DNA of 64,000 bases from Paenibacillus agricola (GCF_011440305.1 NZ_JAAOIW010000023.1:1-64000), one strand, 5' to 3'; shown: positions 1 through 8,741, counted from the stretch's first letter. Notes: generated by a model from the sequence alone, not told the origin. Numbers and translations: made by a program.

Positions 1-111
1 ATATTACATAATATACCAAATGGGCAGGCTACCTCTTAGAGGAGATCCACTTTTTGGCAAACGGAGTCAAACTGTTGTTCAGAATATTCCGACTACTAGT
101 ATGGATCGGTT

Positions 112-159
112 TTATGCAACGCTAGTGATTCTTTTCAAATCATCACTTCCATTTATCAA
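112..159 (-). pseudogene. 5' stub of a PD-(D/E)XK gene
   Basis: Reading leftwards from a TTG at 159, about eleven codons (LINGSDDLKRI) match the first codons of the intact 331-residue PD-(D/E)XK gene that ends at 32736, then the frame diverges and stops at 112. It marks where the first module copy was truncated. The shared sequence with the second copy begins near 129. Confidence 0.6.
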
Positions 160-286
160 TATATTGGAAATTATATCATGACTTTCACCCTAAAATCATC
201 ACAAAAATTTCTGCATCTCCTGCTGGCGGCTTCTTTATCCCAGTTAGAAGTACCCCTCCCCCCGAAACGACAAAAAGAGTGGCTGT

Positions 287-1132
287 CTACCACTCTATAC
301 TCGCTAATGCTTCAGCCATATCCTTTTCAGTTGTCAAAGTATAGATATTAGTCGTACTTACATGGTCATGGCCCAATATTTGTTGGATTGTAGTCAGTGG
401 TGTATTCTTCACCAGCCTATACCCTAGAGTATGCCTTAGCATATGGGGAGTAACCTTCACCTGAACCCTATCACCATACTTGTTCAATATCAAGTTGACC
501 GCATTCCCTTCAAAGGAGCCGCGCTGTCCTATGAACAAGTATTCAGAGTCGCTTTCCAGCCTAACCTCCAAGTATCGAGTGAGTGCTTTACGAACATCCT
601 TATTTATAGGAAGTGTTCGTTGGGCATTTCCTTTACCGAGTATCCGCAATAACCCTTTACGTTCGCTCATATCTATATCCTTCAGCCGAATACCGACCAA
701 TTCGCTTACCCTGATACCTGTACCTATCAACATCTCTATCATACAGATATGCATACGGTTGCCGTGTCGGTGTATCTCGTTGCGGAGTTTCCACAAATCT
801 GTATCCTCTAGCCCTTTATATTGCCGGACGTCCTTATTCCTGACTGCTTCAACGTGTACCTCTTCCTTTATATAACCTTGTTTGAGCATCCAGCGGCAGA
901 ATACGTTCATACTGGCTATCTTTCGGTTTATAGTCAGGATTGCTTGATCGCTTCGTTGAAGGATTTTTTTATACTCTACGCCATCCAGTTCGATCAGTTT
1001 ATCCAACCCATACTCCGTCTTACCTCGATACCAAGCTATGAACGCTAACGTATCCCTCAAGTAGCATGATATCGTATTCTCACTCCGATCCTTACTGCGT
1101 AAATGCGCCTCAAACCCCTTTAAATACAGCAT
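287..1132 (-). CDS. Tyrosine recombinase/integrase, copy A
   Basis: A 281-residue phage-type tyrosine recombinase. The N-terminal SAM-like core-binding domain covers roughly residues 1-90 and the catalytic domain roughly 105-281. The expected catalytic set is visible: Arg141 (GTGIRVSEL), Lys167, His230-x-x-Arg233 (HMLRH), His255 (LGHDHVS) and nucleophile Tyr264. Such enzymes integrate, excise or resolve DNA between short att or dif-like sites. It lies downstream of the small terminase, and a near-identical paralogue sits at 33867-34712. No attachment core could be recognised. All catalytic residues are intact, so it may be active. Confidence 0.93.
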   Translation of the reverse strand: MLYLKGFEAHLRSKDRSENTISCYLRDTLAFIAWYRGKTEYGLDKLIELDGVEYKKILQRSDQAILTINRKIASMNVFCRWMLKQGYIKEEVHVEAVRNKDVRQYKGLEDTDLWKLRNEIHRHGNRMHICMIEMLIGTGIRVSELVGIRLKDIDMSERKGLLRILGKGNAQRTLPINKDVRKALTRYLEVRLESDSEYLFIGQRGSFEGNAVNLILNKYGDRVQVKVTPHMLRHTLGYRLVKNTPLTTIQQILGHDHVSTTNIYTLTTEKDMAEALASIEW

Positions 1133-1300
1133 ATCGCCCCCACCTTTCGCTTGTGTGTCACATCATACCGTTGGTGGGGGAGAAAGTAAAGCGGATACAT
1201 AACATTTCTTATGGCGGATTTATGCCTATTTTTTAGCCGATTACTGCCCTTTTTGAGGTACATTTCACCCTTTATCTATCGAATAACTGACGACATAACA

Positions 1301-2035
1301 TTATGCATCCGACTCTTCAAAGCCTACCTCGGTATAGTTGGACTCTTCGATAGCCTCATATTCAGCTTCAATTACATCAGCCTCGATCATATCAAGGAAT
1401 AATTGCTTACGTTCCAACTCAGCAGCCTTCGTATCGATTATGATCTCGCGGCGGTCATTCCATTCATTCGGTGCGCGGTTCTTCAAGTAAAATATCATCG
1501 CTGTCGGATTAGGCGGTTGATGGCGTTTCACCTTCTCGATCCGAGTACGTTTTTTTCCATTTTTGTCCTCTTCAATGATAGTTTTGATTTCTTCATACTC
1601 ATAACCAGTAGCAGCTTTCAAAAGTGAAGTTTCCACGCGAGATATAATAACAGACTTGCTCCATTTAACTAATTCAGCGAGCATCGGATGCTTATCAATA
1701 TACTCATACCAAGTAGCAGGAGCTATACCGAGATTCTTAACAATTACACCACTGTCCACACCTTCTTGGAACCACTGTTGAATTTCAGCCAATCGTGGAT
1801 ATACATGTGTTTCCCATTTGGTTGGTCGTTCTAACGCTTCAGCAAATTTCGGATGCTTCCGTCTATAATCGCCAAGTGTCCAAATATGGATGTTCAGTCG
1901 TTTGGCAATCTCATCATCCGTTAATCCTTCACGTACCCATACTGGGATATCTCTGAGTCGAGGGACAACAAATTGATCATATTTGGTCAGTATCTTTGGT
2001 TTGTTCCTTTTTGGTTCATCACCTTTCTTACTCAT
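1301..2035 (-). CDS. terS: Phage terminase small subunit, copy A
   Basis: A 244-residue protein with two helix-turn-helix-like segments (about residues 30-60 and 80-115, each with a DDEIAKRLNI- or GVIVKNLGIA-type turn) followed by a PNPTAMIFYLKNRAPNEW segment typical of Bacillota phage small terminases. The small terminase recognises the packaging site and loads DNA onto the large subunit. It starts with ATG preceded by GGAGGTG, directly after an intrinsic terminator. The second copy at 34871-35605 is very similar, but has ATT where this gene has ATG. No large terminase follows here; the only one is at 31117. Confidence 0.85.
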   Translation of the reverse strand: MSKKGDEPKRNKPKILTKYDQFVVPRLRDIPVWVREGLTDDEIAKRLNIHIWTLGDYRRKHPKFAEALERPTKWETHVYPRLAEIQQWFQEGVDSGVIVKNLGIAPATWYEYIDKHPMLAELVKWSKSVIISRVETSLLKAATGYEYEEIKTIIEEDKNGKKRTRIEKVKRHQPPNPTAMIFYLKNRAPNEWNDRREIIIDTKAAELERKQLFLDMIEADVIEAEYEAIEESNYTEVGFEESDA

Positions 2036-2051
2036 ATGTTACATCACCTCC

Positions 2052-2086
2052 AAATAAAAAAGAGCCTATACAATGAATGCATAGAC
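2052..2086 (-). terminator. Intrinsic terminator immediately before terS copy A
   Basis: On the minus strand a 9-bp stem (GTCTATGCA with TGTATAGGC, including G-U pairs) and a 5-nt loop are followed by TCTTTTTTATTT. The SD site of terS begins right after the T-tract. The same arrangement recurs in copy B at 35621-35653. Confidence 0.75.
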
Positions 2087-2248
2087 GTTTTTATAGTTTT
2101 ACACTTACTTACAATTAGCTGTTCTGTTTCATTAAAAGCCATACTGCATGTTACTATCGTTCTCCGTTAACTTCATTAGGGGGTTAAGCATTTGCTGAAT
2201 AATCATATCAATTTCTCACAGACAGACTGCCTCCCGGTTGAAATTCAA

Positions 2249-2980
2249 TTAACGGATTGTATCCACCGGCTCATCGATTCGCCAGCCTTTTCCTTCGACA
2301 TAGCGCAATTTGATATCTTTTTCTTCAAACTTATCAAAGAGCGGCACTTGGAAATGGAAGGTCTTGGTTCCGTTGCCTTCTTGGATTAGTTTGGCTGTAG
2401 CATCGCCCCAAGCAAAAGCACTTCCGCCGTCCGCATTAGGCTGCGCCAATTTCCTTTCGATTTCTACAATGGAACGGGTCTCCGTAAGCTCTTTCCAATA
2501 GGATTCCGCTTGCTCAGGCGTATAAAGCTGTTCCACATATTCGATGAATTTAATTTTCGTATCCAAATCACTGCCCATCCATCGATAATCCTGCCCATGT
2601 ACGTCAAAGGATCCATTTCTGCGATCGCCGCCGCCACCGATGGACATGTGCCAATAGTGGTTTTTTGCGTCTCCTGCTAAGTCAACCGCATCTCGTTCGC
2701 CAATCTCCGCGTTTTTCCGCAGTAGTTGGCGATACGCCTCATTTTCAACAATCACGGTTTGATTTATTTCGTCCCATCTGACTTTAGCTCCTAAGGCTTC
2801 AGCCAACGCCCGTGCCGGAACTAAAGTGCTCCCATCGATTATCTGAGGAGTGACTTCGGAATGAATCTCGGTGCCGTTGAACATCAACTTCACCACTTTA
2901 GGAGCTGCAAACGATACGCCCGAAAAAAGGACGGAACCCAATACAACACCGCTTACAAAAGATTTCCAATTCATTTTCAC
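2249..2980 (-). CDS. Secreted protein: copper-amine-oxidase-N (stalk) domain plus IseA-like domain
   Basis: A 243-residue exported protein. A signal peptide covers about residues 1-26 (charged start, hydrophobic VVLGSVLFSGVSF, cleavage after AA). Residues 28-77 form a stalk/copper-amine-oxidase-N repeat (VKLMFNGTE ... IIDGSTLVPARALAEALGA). The C-terminal 150 residues resemble IseA-type DL-endopeptidase inhibitors (SDLDTKIKFIEYVEQLYT then a charged beta-rich tail). IseA proteins sit at the cell wall and inhibit peptidoglycan hydrolases; that role is inferred here. Its place in the module is taken by a BsuPI-type lipoprotein in copy B. A weak terminator lies upstream. Confidence 0.7.
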   Translation of the reverse strand: MKMNWKSFVSGVVLGSVLFSGVSFAAPKVVKLMFNGTEIHSEVTPQIIDGSTLVPARALAEALGAKVRWDEINQTVIVENEAYRQLLRKNAEIGERDAVDLAGDAKNHYWHMSIGGGGDRRNGSFDVHGQDYRWMGSDLDTKIKFIEYVEQLYTPEQAESYWKELTETRSIVEIERKLAQPNADGGSAFAWGDATAKLIQEGNGTKTFHFQVPLFDKFEEKDIKLRYVEGKGWRIDEPVDTIR

Positions 2981-3062
2981 TTATGTACTACACCCTTTTC
3001 TAAATGAATCTTCTCCATGATATACGTAGTCGTTATCCATTACGTTGCAGTTCCTAAACGGA

Positions 3063-3098
3063 ATAAAAAAAACGACTCCCAGGATCTAAAGCGAGTTA
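3063..3098 (-). terminator. Possible weak intrinsic terminator
   Basis: On the minus strand ACTC and GAGT can pair around a large loop, followed by CGTTTTTTTT. The T-tract is strong but the stem is only 4-5 bp, so this is uncertain. It lies between the 52-residue-gene remnant and the IseA-like gene. Confidence 0.35.
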
Positions 3099-3202
3099 CT
3101 TTTTTGTTTTATCAGGAGAGTAGCAACTTATTGAGCTAACCTGCCACAGCCAGCTAATTTGTATATTTCAACATAGAGCTACATATTTCCTGCCTACAAC
3201 CT

Positions 3203-3226
3203 AAAAAGGACTGATTTCTCAGCCCC
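3203..3226 (-). terminator. Intrinsic terminator
   Basis: Minus-strand hairpin GGCTGA-GAAA-TCAGTC followed by CTTTTTAGG, just past the stop of the small-gene remnant. It corresponds in position to the terminator at 36462-36484 in copy B. Confidence 0.65.
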
Positions 3227-3340
3227 TATTCCAACTCCGCTTCATATAACAACCCAATATCCCTCAATCACTTTTGCATCCTGCCTTCTTTTACTATCCA
3301 AGCACATTATTCTTTCGACCAGCATCCTCTCCAGATTAAC
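3226..3340 (-). pseudogene. Remnant of the 52-residue gene that follows the methylase in copy B
   Basis: The minus strand retains a recognisable but degraded version of the small gene at 36490-36648. The 3' part would read VIEDIGLLYEAELE only if one G of a GGG run is removed; as it stands the frame hits an early stop. The N-terminus is diverged and has no start. It is separated from the methylase by an unrelated 89-residue gene. Confidence 0.6.
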
Positions 3341-3605
3341 GTGAAAGATATTCGATATCTCTTCTTACCCATTCCAAAAGTTCATCGAGTGTATTGATAC
3401 CCAGCCTCTTCCTCGGAATCCACACTCCATTATTATAGAGAATAAAACTAGATCCACTTAGTCTAATATCGCCAACAATATTTTTTCGTCTGTGATGTTG
3501 TTTCTTAGTTGTGCATTCTGCATTAAATAAATCGGATTTTAGATGCTTAATTATTTTAAGCTCAGGAATTTTAGCTAGTGCATTCAATACAACTTGATTA
3601 TCCAT
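3336..3605 (-). CDS. Hypothetical protein, 89 aa
   Basis: A short basic protein starting with ATG after GAGGTGATG. It has a His/Lys/Arg-rich centre (KKQHHRRK), a strand-rich segment (DIRLSGSSFILYNNGVW) and an acidic helical tail (NTLDELLEWVRRDIEYL). No family was recognised. It lies between the fused methylase gene and the remnant of the methylase's usual small partner, where copy B has nothing comparable, so it is probably an insertion specific to copy A. Confidence 0.6.
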   Translation of the reverse strand: MDNQVVLNALAKIPELKIIKHLKSDLFNAECTTKKQHHRRKNIVGDIRLSGSSFILYNNGVWIPRKRLGINTLDELLEWVRRDIEYLSR

Positions 3606-3687
3606 TACATCACCTCATTTTAAGTTGTTGTTTATCTTACAAAATAATTAAGGGAAATATGTTAATATTCAATTCATTACTTAAAAT

Positions 3688-5181
3688 CTATCCTGCCGAC
3701 TCAGCAACGGTCTCTTGATAGCTACTCTTCATGCCATCCCGAATCAAATATACGCCAGTATCATTTCCAACGTGGGCAATATATCGATTCACAATTACAT
3801 CTGCATATTTTTCATCCAATTCCATCGTATAGCAAATTCGATCCGTATCCTCACACGCGATTAGCGTACTTCCTGAACCTCCAAATGAATCGAGGACAAT
3901 ATCGCCAATCTTGCTTGAATTTTTAATCGGATAAATAATTAGCGGTATTGGCTTCATGGTCGGATGATGCTCATTACGAAATGGTCGATCAAATTGCCAC
4001 AGTGTAGTTTGTTTCCTATCTGAGTTCCAGTAATGTCCTGCAGTCGGCTTCCAACCCACCAATACTGGTTCATGCATCCAGTGATAATCTTGCCTTCCCA
4101 TGACCATCGCTTGCTTAGCCCATATACAACATTGGGATAATTTGAATCCTGATTCTTTATGAGCCTTCCTAAAGTTCAAGCCTTCGCTATCCGCGTGAAA
4201 AACATATATACTTGCACCATCATCTGCTACTTCATACATTCGCATATATGCAGCCAACAGAAACTCATAGAATTGTCCATCATCCATCTTATCATTTTGA
4301 ATTGTTAATGCATCCTTTGTCTTCCCTACGTATGCTACATTATATGGAGGATCGGTGACAATTAACCTGGCTTTCTTCCCGTCCATCAACGTTGCCATAT
4401 CCTGCTCACTGGTTGAATCTCCAGCTAATAATCGATGCTTACCCAACAACCATATATCACCTTTACGTGTAATTGGATTCTCTGGCAACGCTTGATCAAC
4501 ATCGAATTCATCTTCATCCTGCTCATCGTTCTTATGTAACTCATCAAATAAAGGTTTCTCCTTCGCTTTCGGCGCTTCATCTGGACATGGAATAACCACA
4601 TCCGAGTTGATGATATTCCGCAACAGGATTTCATTGTCATATACGCTGATCTGGTCATAATCGAAATCTGCGCCCCCAATGCGTAGCGCGGCAAGGGAAT
4701 GGGCATTGAACAGTACCACCCCATCGATATCTTGAATCCATGTATGCTCCGACTCTACGAATTCCATTTTGAGCGTCTCACTGTAATGAACGATAGGATT
4801 GCGAATACCGACAAATCGCCCTTCTCTTCCTTTGGCATAAAATTCTCCCTTATGAAGGAAACCAACGATTTTATCTACATCGCGGTACATTGCCCATTCC
4901 ATAAAAGCAATAGGATCGACAGCGATAGGGTTTGTAAACCCTCGAACATAAAATTTCCCTTGATAAACATCATTCACAATATCTTGTGCTCGTCCAGCCA
5001 GCCATTTTCGCATATGGGGATCACCAAGCATTCCATCGTGTATGTCCAAGGCTTCAGCAAAATAATCTCGCAGCTCATAATCCGATTCCTCTTCATGGGG
5101 ATACATGCCAAGGTAAGCTTTGATAAATAAAATATTCTGTCCCTTAATAAGTTCTCTCGCTAATTTGGATGTCGGCAGCAC
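3688..5181 (-). CDS. Fusion ORF: RNA-polymerase active-site fragment joined to a DNA methyltransferase
   Basis: Residues 1 to about 205 are the C-terminal half of a YonO/RdRp-like RNA polymerase: GIRNPIV at 125-131, then GGADFDYDQ around 169-177, which replaces the family DxDGD with DxDYD. From about residue 210 (near position 4550) the sequence switches to a beta-class N6-adenine/N4-cytosine methyltransferase: KGDIWLLGKH, DPPY at 277-280 and DSFGGSGSTL near the end, closely matching the intact enzyme ending at 36669. The ParB-like N-terminus of that enzyme is missing. The GTG start lacks a convincing SD and lies just after the frameshift that separates it from the upstream polymerase half, so translation is doubtful. 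The methylase catalytic motifs are intact. Confidence 0.75.
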   Translation of the reverse strand: MLPTSKLARELIKGQNILFIKAYLGMYPHEEESDYELRDYFAEALDIHDGMLGDPHMRKWLAGRAQDIVNDVYQGKFYVRGFTNPIAVDPIAFMEWAMYRDVDKIVGFLHKGEFYAKGREGRFVGIRNPIVHYSETLKMEFVESEHTWIQDIDGVVLFNAHSLAALRIGGADFDYDQISVYDNEILLRNIINSDVVIPCPDEAPKAKEKPLFDELHKNDEQDEDEFDVDQALPENPITRKGDIWLLGKHRLLAGDSTSEQDMATLMDGKKARLIVTDPPYNVAYVGKTKDALTIQNDKMDDGQFYEFLLAAYMRMYEVADDGASIYVFHADSEGLNFRKAHKESGFKLSQCCIWAKQAMVMGRQDYHWMHEPVLVGWKPTAGHYWNSDRKQTTLWQFDRPFRNEHHPTMKPIPLIIYPIKNSSKIGDIVLDSFGGSGSTLIACEDTDRICYTMELDEKYADVIVNRYIAHVGNDTGVYLIRDGMKSSYQETVAESAG

Positions 5182-5189
5182 AAGACGGT

Positions 5190-6563
5190 TCAGTTCCTTT
5201 GCTGTAAGTGCAAATGCCTGTATATGTTGATAGGCAGTTTGGTATAGGGATTCGTTTCCACCATTTGTTTACTTACAGCAGCTATGGCGATATGCTTGAA
5301 CCCATAATGATCCTTGAGATCATCGTACTCTTGAATGCTGGAGAACAATTTGTCTTCATCTTTCCCTTTCTCTAGAAACATCTTAAACTGACTGGCAGTG
5401 AGGATCAGATCAATCTCCTTAATGGTATGAGGCTTGCCCCACAAATCAGGGATATCTGTGATGTCATGTTTAGCGAAATATGCTTTAAAATCCATTTTCA
5501 GCAATAAACCTTTCTGCATCAGGTCACGATATTGAAAAGCGCTTGGCACATAATCGAGTTTTAACTTTTCGCTAATGAGCGTTGCCCATTCAACTGAGCA
5601 AAGTCCCATTCCATCAAACAAGTTTGTATCCTGCGAATAATCCTTCATTGCTTCTAACTCTTTGCCTACACTATAAGGAGTTAATGGAATCTGTATGCGT
5701 TCCTCCGTCTGTGAAAGTTCATAGGCAGGATAATAGATTCCTTGAAAGTGGGTGTGGGCAATTGGCTTCAATATATCTTCTGTACGGACATACCGATTCT
5801 CATCAAACCATTTGCCATGACCCTTGTGAAATTGAAATTGGGATTTAGGTAGTTTAGCAAGAACATCCTGTGACAGTTTATCTTTTGCTTCTGCCTTAGC
5901 TAACTTATTCTGCTCTTGTTGTATATCTTGCTGAATCATAAGTTGCTGGATACGTTCATTTTCTTCGGCTTCGTTTTCTTTCTTCTTGTAATTACGTACC
6001 TGAAGGACGTTTTCGGTAATAGGCTTGATGGCATCTTCGATTACGCATATTCTAGGCTTGTTCTCGACAATATTAGCGCTGGATAAACACAAACCAATGG
6101 AAGCCAGATATTTACTGATGATGGTTTGCTTGATTTGTTTATTTTTACCGAGTGATAAATACTCATCCAATTGGTCTCGCAAGTCTGCTCGAACGAACAA
6201 AGTACGTTGAGATCGTTTCATCGAAACACTGCAAATAGAACGTAAATAATGAATATCAGCTATCCATATTCCTTTCTCGATGATCTCAGAAAATGATTTG
6301 CGCTTGGCTGGATTGTTGTCTCTGTCGTTGTCTTCCACCATTTCACCTGTTAATATGAAGGCAACAGTAGTATAGTCGTTTCGATTGTCATATTGCGGTG
6401 GGAATGGCTTGTTAAGTAAGCGAAACAGGGTATGGTAATATAGGTTCTCTGACTGCTGGATCAAAACAGGTTCTTGTTGTGTGATTATGAATTTGCCATT
6501 AGAAATTCCGATGTTGCTTTTAGAAAGCTTAATTTGACGTATGCGAACGATGCTTTTTTTCAA
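5190..6563 (-). pseudogene. YonO/RdRp-like RNA polymerase, N-terminal part, frameshifted
   Basis: This 457-codon frame starts with TTG after GGAGGG and aligns along its length with the first half of the 1174-residue polymerase at 40816-44340; shared blocks include NxFDGMGL, DFxxYFxK and KxxxDIxxxWG-type segments. Near 5235 the reading frame is lost. Adding one base in the GG of the plus strand (CC of the gene) would continue the protein as YQHIQAFALTAKELNRL into the next ORF, which carries the active-site region. The copy is much more diverged from its counterpart than the flanking recombinase is. The gene is therefore a decayed paralogue, or is miscalled by one base. Confidence 0.75.
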
Positions 6564-6763
6564 GGTGTTATGACCCTCCGATTAATGTAAAATATACTAA
6601 ATGACTATATAATTTCATTTGTTACTTTCGAGAGAATATCCACCCTTTTAAGCACGATTATTCCAAAACCCTTATAGAACAAGGGTTTTTAGCTACATCA
6701 TACTTGCTTTCTATCAATTTAATAAAATAAAAAATATAAAACTCGCTGATTTTCGCTTGTGTT

Positions 6764-6782
6764 TTAACGCGAATCGTGATAA
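6764..6782. promoter_or_regulatory. 19-bp dyad, candidate operator upstream of the polymerase gene, copy A
   Basis: An odd-centred inverted repeat TTAaCgCGAaTCGtGaTAA, in which capitals are symmetric. The identical 19 bases occur at 44545-44563, about the same distance (200 bp) upstream of the other polymerase gene, inside a longer conserved block. The shape suggests a repressor or activator dimer site; no regulator is assigned. Confidence 0.5.
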
Positions 6783-6862
6783 ATTTAAAAAGTAAAAAAT
6801 ATTAGATTATTATATTTTCCTTTAGAGAATGCGATTTTCTGTTTTTGAAATAGGGTCATAGG

Positions 6863-6891
6863 TTAAAATGGATGCATAAAAATACCTCCTC
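6863..6891 (-). promoter_or_regulatory. Leader mini-ORF (MHPF) with perfect Shine-Dalgarno
   Basis: On the minus strand GAGGAGGT is followed seven bases later by ATG CAT CCA TTT TAA. In copy B the same SD and start lead a 17-codon peptide. The element lies in the 550-bp leader of the polymerase gene, downstream of the hairpins at 6961-7049 in transcript order. It may be a leader peptide or the remains of a small gene. Confidence 0.4.
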
Positions 6892-7017
6892 AGATGGAAA
6901 TAAGATCATAAACGTGTACCAGTTATTGGGCATACTAATTTAATACTATCACACAGCAAGCCTCAAATGACAGAGGTTTTTTTGATTTTTTAGATCATTT
7001 GGAATATAGACATAGAG

Positions 7018-7049
7018 AAGAACCGAAGGCGATGTGCTCTCGGTTCTTT
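7018..7049. terminator. Hairpin terminator in the polymerase leader, copy A
   Basis: GAACCGA pairs with TCGGTTC around a 13-nt loop, with TTTATT following on the plus strand. A second short hairpin CCTC/GAGG with seven Ts lies at 6961-6983 on the plus strand. The rest of the 6564-7112 gap holds the dyad and mini-ORF and is conserved at 44341-44830. Confidence 0.5.
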
Positions 7050-7112
7050 ATTCTAAAATTATAAGTGTGAATTATATCTTTTACGTTTAGTGTACGTTAT
7101 AAAACATGCCTT

Positions 7113-7421
7113 TTAACGGTTGTCCTGATCTTCGTTTTGTTTAGCATTTCTTTTCAAATATAGTTCTAAGGATTTAATATATCCATCTGCACTTGGTTCA
7201 TCAACATGCTTAATATAGCTATTTAGAGTCCTTTCCAAAACATTAACATCTTCCCTGCCAGTGGCTGCAAAAATCGCTTCAGAAAAGTGGCAAACCATGA
7301 GGAATTCCAGTTCTTCTTTAATTTCTTGAATACTTAAATTTTCAATATCCAGAATTAATTTATCTACTCTTTTATAGGTTTTAAGTAAATCATCGAGAGT
7401 TTCTTTTGGCATTTGTAGCAT
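7113..7421 (-). CDS. Hypothetical helical protein, about 102 aa
   Basis: The start at 7421 (MLQMPKET) is chosen because AAAGGGAGAG precedes it; an ATG 36 bases upstream has no SD. The protein is predicted to be almost all alpha-helical (DLLKTYKRVDKLILDIENLSIQEIKEELEFL) with a charged C-terminus. No family was recognised. It is absent from copy B, where a short intergenic stretch occupies the place. Confidence 0.6.
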   Translation of the reverse strand: MLQMPKETLDDLLKTYKRVDKLILDIENLSIQEIKEELEFLMVCHFSEAIFAATGREDVNVLERTLNSYIKHVDEPSADGYIKSLELYLKRNAKQNEDQDNR

Positions 7422-7542
7422 TTTATTATCTCTCCCTTTAACATTAATACGAAACATTCATTTTATATTGATATAAACTAACTACTCATTTTCTGATCAT
7501 TACGATTCCTCCATAAAATAATAAAACCAGAAGCAGACTATG

Positions 7543-7620
7543 CCTCCAGTTCTATTTTCTTACAATATTCGGGGTAAAGCAACAATTTTCCAATTAGTGT
7601 GCCGCGGCGCAATACTATAA
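7543..7620. repeat. 78-bp intergenic repeat, copy 1 of 3
   Basis: Starts with CCTCCAGTTCTATTTTCT and runs through GGGGTAAAGCAAC to GCCGCGGCGCAAT. Closely similar copies lie at 8332-8409, where the end overlaps the YdbC stop codon, and at 45618-45670 (shorter). The left half forms part of a hairpin with the sequence before it. These look like copied 3' flanks of YdbC-type genes. Confidence 0.7.
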
Positions 7621-7633
7621 ATAATTAATCCCA

Positions 7634-7808
7634 TTACACAATCCAAAACTTGCAATTCTCTCTCAGATAGTAGCTCCCATCTATCTTCACAGAATCATCA
7701 GTAAACTTCTCAACTTTGCCGACTGTATCTAACTCTCCATCGACCCAAACTTCAATATGTGATCGAACGTTGAAAGTCCGTATCGAGCTTACATGGTTTT
7801 CTAATCAT
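7634..7808 (-). pseudogene. Frameshifted homologue of the 61-aa protein at 44925
   Basis: The start ATG (MIRKxCKLDTDFQRSIT) and the last 35 codons match the intact 61-residue gene at 44925-45110, but 11 bases are missing in the middle, which gives an early stop. This is a deletion rather than a homopolymer slip, so the decay is real. Confidence 0.75.
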
Positions 7809-7839
7809 AATGCTCCATCCTTTATAATTCATATAGATA

Positions 7840-8217
7840 TTACTCAAATGGCTTACCAGTCAACTTTTGAATAACTTTGCAGAACCTCTTCTACTCTCTT
7901 GGATAAGCATTACTTCCTGATTTTTCGATACGTAAATCATCGAATTCAATATCCAGACTCCACTGCGTTCCATCAAGTATATGAGGGTCAGTATAGTTAT
8001 TCTTCCAACTCAAAATACGACATTTACTAATTCCCTCTTTAAAAGTATTCATACTCTCATTATCCATTTGTATCATTAATGCAGGTTCAAAATCATCTCC
8101 AACTGCTTCCCAAATTACTTCACTTCTAACAAATTCTATTTTGAATGTATAGCTTGTAACAAAGTACCCACCAATAAAAGCTTCTATCCGTTTAATATTT
8201 TCATATTCCGTTTTCAT
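7840..8217 (-). pseudogene. Nonsense-truncated homologue of the 125-aa protein at 45143
   Basis: The gene starts with ATG after a GGAGAGG SD and matches the 125-residue protein at 45143-45520 along its whole length (MKTEYENIKRI; LDGTQWSLDIEFDD; EKSGSN). A TGG-to-TAG change ends translation at 7891 after 108 residues, 17 codons short; the remaining frame is still open to 7840. The truncated protein may retain function. Family unknown; small acidic, strand-rich, immunity-protein-like size. Confidence 0.7.
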
Positions 8218-8331
8218 AAAACCTACCTCTCCAATTTAAATCTTGAGCCATATATGATACTGCCTGTTTTGATCATTTAATTGTGTTCCCCAAAGGTGAA
8301 TGATAAGAAATAAGAACCGAAGGCGATAATA

Positions 8332-8409
8332 GCCTCCAGTTCTATTTTCTTACAACATTCGGGGTAAAGCAACATTTTTCCAATTTACTCTGCCGCGGTG
8401 CAATCCTAC
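8332..8409. repeat. 78-bp intergenic repeat, copy 2 of 3
   Basis: Second copy of the element at 7543-7620. The sequence GAACCGAAGGC before it pairs with GCCTCCAGTTC at its start to form an imperfect hairpin that probably terminates the YdbC transcript. The remainder of the 8218-8405 gap shows nothing else. Confidence 0.7.
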
Positions 8410-8627
8410 AACTCCAACCCATTCAACAAATCCCTCAACGCAACGATCTCTTCCTTTGACAATGTGACACCTTTGCCCATTTTATCGTGCTCAGGTGACC
8501 ATTCGCGGATGTCATATTTCGGATCGCGGTCATTCCAGCTGATGAGATTGATTTCCTTACTCCAGCCTTTTGCGCCTTCAGATAGAATTCCAATATTTTG
8601 AGTGATTTCGAATTTCAATTCTGCCAT
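8406..8627 (-). CDS. YdbC/PC4-family single-stranded-DNA-binding protein
   Basis: A 73-residue protein matching the bacterial PC4/YdbC family end to end: beta-strands KFEITQNIGILSE and GWSKEINLISWN, the signature KYDIREWSPEHDKMGKG, and a C-terminal helix KEEIVALRDLLNGL. PC4-like proteins dimerise and bind single-stranded DNA in transcription or repair. It lies between the hsdR gene and the phage module. Fragments resembling its 3' end survive at about 7605-7635 and 44897-44925, so copies of it were once part of both modules. Confidence 0.9.
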   Translation of the reverse strand: MAELKFEITQNIGILSEGAKGWSKEINLISWNDRDPKYDIREWSPEHDKMGKGVTLSKEEIVALRDLLNGLEL

Positions 8628-8741
8628 GTGGTAGCTCCTTCATTTTACTATTTGTTTCATACTTAGTAATGTCAGTTTCCCTAAAATAACATGTTCGCTT
8701 AATCCGTATTAAAAGTAATTTTCCAATATTAAATGAATTCT

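Larger units (their letters stand above)
129..2170. repeat. 2-kb direct repeat, copy A (recombinase + small terminase)
   Basis: This segment is repeated at 33700-35730 in the same orientation, with only scattered substitutions and small indels. It carries the tyrosine recombinase, the small terminase gene and the hairpin terminator in front of it. Similarity starts inside the 5' end of the PD-(D/E)XK gene and fades beyond about 2170, where different lipoprotein or secreted-protein genes follow in the two copies. Weaker blocks of similarity resume around 3200, 6600-7050 and 7540-8220. Confidence 0.9.

Noticed and set aside
4699-5130. Plus-strand 143-codon frame
   Set aside because: Antisense shadow of the polymerase-methylase fusion ORF, without SD or recognisable domain.
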